64,000 bases of DNA, from positions 6,316,001 through 6,380,000 of the forward strand of contig NC_090967.1 in assembly GCF_040807025.1 (NCBI RefSeq), read 5' to 3'. This DNA comes from Struthio camelus (taxonomy: Eukaryota > Chordata > Aves > Struthioniformes > Struthionidae). The notes beneath the pieces are model-generated. The model did not search any database, was not told where the DNA came from, and saw only the letters and a program-made list of their open reading frames with translations. Every line of letters begins with the position of its first letter. Within the stretch, counting starts at the first letter, position 1. Of the stretch, positions 10,231-19,400 are shown piece after piece. The position numbers and the translations under genes were made by a program.

Positions 10231-11299
10231 GCCTGCCATCGCTCTGCCTCTCCCTCGGCTCGCGGCTGGGGCCCGGGCCGGGCGCGCGCTCCTCGCCGCC
10301 GCCAGCAGCGGAGAGCGTCGCTTCCCGCGCCGCTGGGGTCCGGCCGGGCGGTCGAGGCCGGAGCGGAGCGAGAGGCCGCGTGCCCGGCTCTGGGCAGCAC
10401 CCGCTGCCGCTCGAAGGGCGCTCGGCTCCGCGCACGGCCGGGCACCCACGGCCGGGCCCCGGCACGGCGCCTCCCCCAGCCCCAGCCGAGCCCCTCATCC
10501 GGCTCCGGGCCGAGCACCCGTCCCGCCGCCCCCGGGTTTGGGGACCCGTGCAGCCGGCGGCGGGAGCCTCGCCGGTGCTGCCCGAGCCGGATAGTGGGTT
10601 AGTGGATCAAGAGGAGGTGGGAGGGAGCCGGTCTCGATAATTAACGAGGCGCCGAGGCTCGGAGGATGCTGCCTGGCTCCTGACTGCTGCATCTTTGGTG
10701 GCCCCTTGCCGGGGGACCGCACCGATGGGGGGCGGGAAGAGGGGCCGCGGCCCCGGCGCTGCCCTGCCCTGCGGCACCGTGCGCGCCGCTTCCCCCTGAC
10801 CTTGGGGTAAACTTTTGCGGGCTGCAGCCGGCCGGGCGCGGGGCCGGGCCGGCCGCCTTCGGTGGCGGCTGGCGGGGGCAGCGCGCCGCTCCGGCCCTTC
10901 TTTGTCTCCGGGGCTCGAAGCAGAGCCCCCCTGGTGCTTGCAGGTGAGGGGGGGGCCAGCAAAACAGCCCTCTCCCCGGGAGAGCCGCGGGATGGGGTGG
11001 GGGGTGCACACCGGGGCAGGGGAGCAGCTGGGGGTCCCTGGCACCGCAGCCCCTCCGCCGGCTGCGGGGCCCCCCCCCCCACCTCCCACCGCCGCTGCGC
11101 CTTCCTGCTGCGAAAGCAAAACCTGCAGAAACGCTGATGTCAGGGAAGGCGAGCGGCCGCGCAGCAGGAGCCGCGCTGCTCTGCAGCCCCTCGCTCCCCC
11201 TTCGCCCCCAGCCCGGCCCCCCCGGGCTGCCCCCGCACTGTCATCCCCAGCGGGGGCCACCCATCCGCCCGCCTGGCCCGGGCCCGGCGGCTGCTCCGC

Positions 11300-11385
11300 A
11301 GCCCGCTCAGATACCGGTTACTAATCCAAAGAGCAACTTTTGTGTTTAACATTTAAATAAAATATTGAATGTTTACCCAGCGGCG
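11300..11385. promoter_or_regulatory. AT-rich island in NCAN intron 1
   Basis: ACCGGTTACTAATCC leads into TTTAACATTTAAATAAAATATTGAATG (quoted in part). It is an isolated AT-rich stretch within very GC-rich intron. A plus-strand AATAAA is present at 11356, but no exon upstream makes a transcript end likely. Confidence 0.25.
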
Positions 11386-12154
11386 CTGGCCGGCGTTTGC
11401 TCAGCCAGGACCCGTCTGCAGCACGGCGGCTCTGGGCAAAGAGCGCAGAGCTGAGCGCGGGGTTCCCACGCTGGCACGTCAAAGCTGCTCTTCGGGGTCC
11501 CCGGCCGGCTCCCTTCGGCTCTGCTGCGCCCGGCCGCCCCAGCCGCGGCACAGGGCCGGGGTGGTTTGGGATGGGGCAGCCCTCGGCCGCTGCGAACGGG
11601 GAGCCTGGGAGGGTGTCGGAGCCGCGTGCCGGGAGAGGAGGAGGACGGAGAAGGGGAAGGTCTCGGCAGCGCGGGTGTCGGGGTGGGACCCGGCACCGCG
11701 TGGGAGCGGGAGCCGTCCGCGCTGCTCCGTCCGCCGCCTTCCCGCGCGGGCAAACGCCTCGTTTGCACTTCAGAAGCAAAAAAAGTCGCCTGAAAGCTGC
11801 AAGGGGGAAGTGTTGGAGAGATGCAAAAAGGGAAAACGTGGGTGAAAAGGGGAAAAAAAAAAAAAAAGGAAAAATAAAACAGGGAAACGTGGGTGATTTC
11901 AAGCTCTGCCCCAGGAGAGGCGCGAGCGTGGCGCTGAGCCCCACGCGGCGCCCGGGGCCCCCGTCTCCTCCGGCTGCTCACCCTGCGCACCCCGATCCTG
12001 CACCCGCCGCCCCGGTGCGGGCCGGAGGGTCCGGCGAAAGCCGCGGCGGGCGGGAGGGAGGGTGCGGGGGCCGCCCGGGAGATGCCCCTTCCCGCACCTG
12101 GGCGCTGGCGGTTCCTGCTGGAAGCGCTTTCTTCTCCCCTGGCGCCCTGGCAGA

Positions 12155-12260
12155 AAGTCAAAATTAGCATTTCAATGGGGAGGAGCTGGAAGCTCCAGCG
12201 CTCCAGAGCTCCATAACGTCAAGTGTTTTTTGCTGGTTTGTTTGTTGTACGGAGCGGGAA
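12155..12260. promoter_or_regulatory. AT-richer island in NCAN intron 1
   Basis: It contains GTCAAAATTAGCATTTCAATG and CCATAACGTCAAG (CRE-like ACGTCA). Between these an inverted GAGCTGGAAGCTCCAGC can form a small hairpin. The regulatory role is inferred from composition and motifs only. Confidence 0.25.
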
Positions 12261-13487
12261 GGCAGGAAAAAGTTTAGCCTTGCTTTTCGTCTTGGCCGGA
12301 GAAGCGGCAGCCGGGGGCTCTGCGTCCTCGCCGCGAGCTGGGCACGAGGAGGGGGAAGGCGGCGCGGCGTCCGCGCAGGCGTCGAGCCGCAGCCCGGCCC
12401 CGTGCCCGGGAATCTCCCCCCGAGGTCGTACCTGGGGATCGAGTCGTCTCGGGATCTTCTCTTGGGGGCAGCAGGTGCCGCAGAGCTGATGAGAGCGCGA
12501 AGCGGGAGCCAGCAACGTCTCAAACGCTTTCTTCTTTAGAGAGAGAGAGAGAATAAAGTCCGTGTTTGCTCTCCTCCCAAAAAGGCCGTTTTCCAGCGCC
12601 GAGCTCCGGGGTCTCTCTTCTCCTCACCGTTTCCCTCTTTGTTCCTATTTTTGTTCCATAAAAGCACAAGAGACAAAGTGAGAAATCAAGGGCTGGAAAT
12701 TGGAGCACCAGGGAGAGGGCAGCTCAGGGCGCGAGCCCATCGCGGGGCCTCAGGGCTGCCAGGACCTGGCTCCGGGCTCTCCTTCGAGCTCACAGCTGCG
12801 TGGTGCCAAGCCCCGGCACAGCCCCCACTGGGATTCGGGGGGCTGGGGGTGCTGGTCGGCACGGCCGGTCCCCTGCTCGGTGGGGCAGGGGGGTGCCAAG
12901 GGGGTCCCAGGCTCAGAGCGGGGAGGGGACGCGGGGCCGGTGCCCAGCTAAAATCACAGCGCTTTGAATCCCCAACGCAGCGCAACGGGGCCGTAAAGCC
13001 CAGCAGCTCTCGTGCTCGCGCCCCGAGGCCGGTTTGTGCCACTTCCCTCCTAGAGTGGAGCCCCCACGATGCAGAAAAAATAATAACTGGGGGCCGGCCG
13101 CAGCAAGACAGATGAATGGGAGGTTTCCGGCGAGCGGCGTTGCGCTCGCTCTGCACGCCCGTCTCCAGCGCCCGCTGCACGTTAGTGCCGGGGGGAGAGC
13201 GAGCGCTGCCGCTGGCCCGTGGAGGGATGCCCCGGGGGGCACGACGGGCTGCTCGTCCTTCCTCGCGCTGAGCCGGAGGCGGCTTCACCCCAGGAGCGAT
13301 ACCCAGCTCTCACCAGGCTAATGCCGTCGCGCTAAGTGGAGCTAATCCAGCTCTCCCCGCTGTCTCCTCCCTGCGGCTCCCAGGAGGCAGGGAGGCTGCG
13401 GAGGGTGATTTATGGGCCGCCGCCGAGCAAACAGGGATCAGGTGAGCGTTAGCCTTCAGCGCCCCGCTCTCTCGTTGCAGGTCAAGG

Positions 13488-16400
13488 ATGGTCCATGTGA
13501 TGGGGGATGCCGGCTGCTGGCTCCTGCTCGGGCTCTCGCTGCTCCCCGCCGTGCTGGGTAAGTGCCGCCCCCGGGCACGGCGGGAGCCCCGGCTCCTTTC
13601 CAGCCGCCCCTGCGCGGGGCGGAGGGTCGCTGCGGCCCCCGGCACCGCGGGGATGCTTGCTCGCAGCCGGCCGCCCCGCGGCTCCCAAGGGTGGGAGGCG
13701 GAGGGGAGCTGGGGCAGCAGCTCGTGGGCGACGAGCACAGAGTCATCGCAGCCGCCAGCGCTAAAGAGCTGGGGATAATTAGCCAATAACAGTGAGCAGC
13801 AGCAAATAACGAACTATCAGCCACAATAAATAGTGAGGGTGAATAAGAAGCAGCCTGAGCGGAGGGTTCAGCCTGCAAGCTGTGCTGTGCCGGGGAGAAG
13901 CTGCCGGGCTGGGCTGCCGTGCACGCGATGCCCCGGTGTCCCTGGGGCTCCCAGCCCTGCGGGGGGCAAAACGCAGCGGCCGGAGCTGGGGGGATGCGGA
14001 GGGCGCCGGGCGGGAGCAGGGGGGGCGGCTGGGATCGCGGCCTCGGCCTGCTGGGCAATTAGCAAGGGAGAAGCCCCCCGGCCGGCTGCGTGGCTGGGAT
14101 CCGCCGCGGGCGAGACCTTAAATCCTTCACCGCCATCGTGGGATGCCTGCGAGCTCCGGCGCGGGGCCGTCCTGCGCCCTCGGCGAGACCAGCGCCGGGG
14201 CACGTGCGTTCGCCAGCGCCGCCCCGCGCGGAGGGCAGGCACCGGGGTTTGCTCCGCAGAGCCGGGAGCACGCTGGCTGGTGCCAGGATTAGTGGAGGAG
14301 GAGGAGGAGGAAGCCTTTATCGCTGCCAGGCGTTAGCCCAGGTTGAGGGTGCTTTTCCTGCCTGGTGCATTTGGTGCCACCAAATCACTGGTACGGCGTC
14401 CTGCTTCACACTCCTCCTCGGGGGAATTGGTGGCACCTGATGCAGAGCCGGCATCCTTCCCCTCCCCGCGGCGCCCCCCAAGAGCCCCGCAGCCTCTCGC
14501 TGCCTGCCCGTCCCCCCAGTATCTGGGCGCCTCTGCCCGCAGGCTCGCAGGACGGCGGGAAGGTGATCCGCATCCGCAAGGTGCAGCACGAGGCGGTGCG
14601 CGCGGGGCTGGGGGAGCCCGTGGCCCTGCCCTGCCTCTTCCTGCTCCAGCCCTCCGCCGCGCTGGGGCCCAACGAGCCCCCCGACCCGCCGCGCGTCAAA
14701 TGGAGCAAGGTGCGCTCGGCCGCCGGCCGCCGGGAGGACGTGCCCATCCTGGTGGCCAAGGACAACGCGGTGAAGGTGGTGAAAGCCTACGAGGGCCGGG
14801 TGTCGCTGCCCGGCTACCCCCGCGACCGCTACAACGCCACGCTGCTGTTGAGCGCCGCGCGGGCCAGCGACGCCGGGCTCTACCGCTGCGAGGTGGTGGC
14901 TGGCATCGACGATGAGCAGGACCTGCTGCCCGTGGAGGTGACGGGTGAGAGGGCCGGGTGCTGCGCCACTGCGGGGTGGCATCGCTGCGCGAGTCCAGCG
15001 CGAGTCGCGGGTGCTGTGCAAGCTGCCCGTGCGAGCCAAGCCCCCGGTGCGAGCCAGGCTCCCCGTGCAAGCTGTGCAACCCGTGGACCCCTTGCACCCC
15101 CGCCCATGCAACCCGTTCATCCCATGCAACCAATGCACCCCATGCTGCCTACAGAAGCCACCTGTGCAACCCGTGCACCCCATGCAAACTGTGCACCCTG
15201 TGCACCCTCTGCCACCAATGCACCCCATGCACCCCCCATGCGCCCCATGCACCCCATGCTGCCTATGCAAGCCGCCCATGCAAGCCGTGCCACCCGTGCA
15301 AGCCACCTGCGCAACCCGTGCACCCCATGCAAACTGTGCACCCTGTGCACCCCATGCCACCAACGCAAGCCAAGCACCCCGTGCATGCCTTGCGCCCCAT
15401 GCGAGCCGCCTGCCCCGTGCAAGCCGTGCCCTCCGCTCCCCCTCCAGGCGTTGTCTTCCACTACCGGCCCGCCGGCGAGCGCTACGCGCTGACCTTCGCC
15501 GCCGCCCGGCGCGCCTGCCTGGACAACTCGGCCGTCATCGCCTCGCCCCGGCACCTGCAAGCCGCCTTCGAGGACGGCTACGACAACTGCGACGCCGGCT
15601 GGCTGGCCGACCGGACCGTGCGGTGAGCGCGCAGCGCCGGTGCAGCCCGCCGCGGCGCATGGCCGCGGGAGCTGAGCGCCCGCCGGGCCCCTCTCCCGCA
15701 GGTACCCCATCACGCTGTCCCGGCCGGGCTGCTACGGAGACCGCGACAGCCTCCCCGGCGTGCGCAGCTACGGGCAGAGGGAGCCCGGCGAGGAGTACGA
15801 CGTCTACTGCTACGCCAGCGAGCTGCAAGGCAGGCGGCGGCTGCGGTGGCGGGGGGGACTGCCGTGCCGGCAGCGTCGGGGTCTCCGTGCAGCCCTTACC
15901 CATCCCGGTCCCCCACTGCGGGGAAAGGCGCCGAGCCCCGGGCTCCGGCCGCGTGGCGGAGCGGTGGGAATGGTGGCTCGCTCGTCCCCGCGTCCTTGCG
16001 GGGGGGCCGCCGCCGGGCTCTGCCTCCCCGCTGCCCCCGGCGCCTCCGACGGGCTCCGCTCTGCCCCGCAGGGACGGTGTTTCACGCCACGGCGCCGGGG
16101 CGGTTCACGTGGCAGGGGGCCCGGCGGCACTGCCAGAGCCGCGGGGCTTCGCTGGCCACCTCGGGCCAGCTCTACCTGGCCTGGCGGGCCGGCCTGGACC
16201 GCTGCGACCCGGGCTGGCTGGCCGACGGCAGCGTCCGCTACCCCATCCGCGAGCCGCGGCGGAAGTGCGGCGGCGAGGCCGCCGGCGTGCGCACCGTCTA
16301 CCAGTTCCCCAACCGCACCGGCTTCCCCCAGCCCGCCTCCAAGTTCGACGCCTACTGCTACAAAGGTAACGGGGACCCTAGCGGGGACCCCCCACCCTGC

Positions 16401-19400
16401 GCCCCCACCCCGGCCGCTGCGCTGGGAAACGGCCGGGGAAATGGCTGTGGATGGATATTCAGTCGGGGACCGAATCGGATAAACGCGGGGAGGGAGCGCG
16501 GCGCGGACGGCTCCGTGCAGAAGGCGCCGAGAGACCCGGGGGGGAGGGTGGGAGGGGGCGCCCCGGGGTGGCCGCCGGCCCCTCGGCGTCCCCGCGGTGC
16601 CACGGGTCTCGCCGCAGCGCGCCCGGCCGCGGGGCAGCCGACGTCGGAGGAGCCGCAGCGCCGGGTGCCCGACGGCGACAACCTGCTGCTGGAGCAAGCG
16701 GAGGAGCGCGAGGAGCTGGGCGCCTCGGGTGAGGCCCCCCGCCACCGCCCCGGCCCCCCGGCCCAGCCGGCGGCCCCGGGGCCCGGCGAGGACGAGCAGC
16801 TGCAGCCGGCGGCGCGGCCCCGCCAGCACCAAACCCTCAACGTGGTCGAGCAGGGGCCGGCGAGCAGCTCGCCGCCGGGCTCCCGCCGGGATGCACCCAG
16901 CCCGGCGCCCTCGGTGCAAGCAGGAGACCCCGCGGCCGCCGCGCCGCCGCGCCGCCTGCCCGACCTGCGGAGCCCGGAGCAGGTGAGCGGCGCCGCGGAG
17001 GACCCCGGCGTGCCACCGGCTGGACCCCGCGCCCCGCCGACGAGCAGCTCGGCCGGCCTGAACGGACGCTACTTCCAGCTGCGGCGCCCGGGCCGGGAGC
17101 CGGCGGGGGCCGGGGAGGCACCGGGGACGGTCACCCCGGCCCCCGCGCTGGCCCCGCAGGGGAAGGGGGCTGCGGACAACGCCGTGGAGGTGCGGAGCGT
17201 CCCGCCGGCCGGCGCCGAGAGCCTCCGCGGCGAAGGCACCTACCCGCTCTCCAACGAGGTGGAGGAAGAGATGGGCTACAGTGAGTGACGCCGGGATGCG
17301 CCGGGGGCGAGCGCACGCCGAGCCGGAGCCGACGGGCTCTGCCATCTCTCTTGCAGAGCCACTGGGACGCCAGGGCCCCGCGGGGACGGCGACGGCCCCA
17401 GCGCCCCCCTCATCGCCGCAGCTGCTCGCCCATGGGGGTTCGCCGCGGTGGAGCCCCCGGACGGCCCCGCGTGGCCCCGGGGCGCCGGCACCGTCCCCGG
17501 CACCGTCCCTGTCCCCAGCTGCCTCCGCCGGTGCCCGCGGAGACTCCCCCCCGCCGCCCGCCGCCGCCGAGGACTTCTCCGGGGACGCCGCGGCCAAGGA
17601 GGACGGTGGCTCCGTGCCGCCCCCGGCCCCGCTGCTGGCCGAGGACCCGGGGACCGACGGCACCGACGGCGCGCCCGAGAGGCAGAGGAAAGCGGTGCCC
17701 GTCCTGCACCCGCCCGTCCCCTCCGCGGGGCTCCCCACGGCGGCGGCCGCCCCGGCTGCCCAGGAGGCGCCGAGCCCGGGGCCCGAAGCAGCCGGCAGCT
17801 CCCCGGCGCGGGACGTCCCCTCGCCTGCACCTCCCCACCGGGACCCGCGCGGGGACGGGGCGACCGGCAGCACCCCGGCCCCGCGGCACGAGGCCGAGCG
17901 CCCGGCGGGTGACGCTGAGGACGGACCCGCCGGCTCGGTCCCCACCGCCCCACGGGCCACCGAGCGCAGCATCTGCGAGCCCGGGGCCGCGGCGGAGCCC
18001 ACGGCCACGCAGCCCCCCGCCAGCCCCGGCCCCCCGGTGTCCCCGAGCTCCGCCGGCGGCCGCCCGCCCCTGGCCGCGGCACCCACCGCCCCGCAGCCCT
18101 GGGTGCCCGGGGAGGAGCCGCGGGCGCCGAGCGCGGCGCCGCTCTCGGAGCCCTCCACGGCCGCGGCGCCGCGGGGCTCCCCGCTGACGGAGGCCGGCAG
18201 CGGCAGCGGAGAGGAGCCCCCGCCGGAGGAGACGGGGCTGGTGGCCTGGACGGGCGAGAGCAACGGCAGCCTGCCCGGTGAGTGCAGCCGCCCCGGGAGG
18301 GACGGGGACGGGGACCCGGCCCGCTCGCAGCCCGCCCTCGTGCCCATCACCTTCCCTCCCGGCCGCCCTGGTCCAGCAGGTACATACAGACAGATGGATT
18401 CGATCGTAAGGCGGAGGTTTGGGGGCCTCTCTGTTTTATCCAAACCCGCGGGCTCGTGGCGGCGTTTGCCCAGCCCTCTGCTCCCGACCGCCATGGGCTC
18501 GGAGCGCATCCTGGGTTTGTCAAAGCGAGCCGTGCTGTTAAGGTGAACTGGGAAACCATCCCCTTAAATATTTAATATTTGCAGTTGCTAATAATAATAG
18601 CTAGAGAGGCAGCTGCTGGCAGCGGATGTTTAGCATACAGAGCCTGTAAGTGTCTGGGAAAAAGGCAACAAATACATTTAAAGTTTAGAGGCACCGAGAG
18701 GCAGAAAAGTCAACACGGTTAATACGCAGCGGCTTGAAGCGCCTGCCCGGCTGCGAGCGGAGCTGCCGAAACCTGGGAGCGGAGCCGGGGCCAGCCGCGT
18801 CCCCGCGGCGCCTGCGCCCTCTCCGGGAGCCGGTGGCGGCAGCGGGCACGGCCGCGCGGGCAGCTCACGGCGCCGCTCCTGCCTTGCAGCCCCGGCCGAG
18901 CCCTGCGAGAACAACCCCTGCCTGCACGGCGGGACCTGCCGGGCCAACGGCACCGTCTGCAGCTGCAGCTGCGCCCCGGGCTTCACCGGCGAGAACTGCG
19001 AGATCGGTGAGTGGCCGGAGCAGCCGTGCAGGCGGGGACGTCGGGGCCGCGCTTGCGAGACCTCCCCGAGCTTTTCCCTGCGGCACCGCGTCCAGGAGCA
19101 GGAGCTTTGGTCCAGCTTGCTGCCTCTCCCCGGCACGGCACAGAGGGTGGCCGCGCCGGCCGCGCTCACCGCTTGCGCATCGCCTTGGGAGCGGGAAGGG
19201 GAAAGCAGGTTGCAGCTGTAATTCCCGCTCAGTCGGCCTCGTCCTCGGGGCCGGCGCCGGAGCTCGCTCGCCGCGGCATCGCGTGCATCCCCGCGGGCGC
19301 GTGCTCGGGGCCGCCGCACGCCCGCAGCTCCCGGCGCCTCTCCCCGCAGACATCGACGACTGCCTGTCGAGCCCCTGCCAGAACGGGGGCACCTGCATCG

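Larger units (their letters stand above)
8035..13480 (+). other. NCAN: NCAN intron 1 (contents)
   Basis: This is GC-rich intron with no recognisable coding exon. It holds an A-rich run (9205-9245) and a CpG-dense 3' half. It also holds several isolated AT-rich islands at 10055-10230, 11300-11380 and 12155-12260, and a CT/GA run with TTCTTTAGAGAGAGAGAGAG at 12530-12555. Very long open frames on the minus strand (for example through 8187-10046) are GC artefacts. Confidence 0.5.

Noticed and set aside
11350-11362. AATAAA at 11356 as a transcript end in NCAN intron 1
   Set aside because: No upstream exon or coding frame on the plus strand leads into it. It lies in an AT-rich island better explained as a regulatory sequence.
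14945-15447. Repeated Cys/His/Pro-rich translation ([11 protein letters not shown]-like) suggestive of a metal-binding repeat protein
   Set aside because: It lies in NCAN intron 3 and is minisatellite DNA; several frames look alike.
15810-18509. 899-codon open frame on the minus strand across NCAN exons 6-8
   Set aside because: It runs antisense to well-supported exons and their introns. Its length comes from extreme GC and the codon bias of the sense strand, and it contains no recognisable domain.
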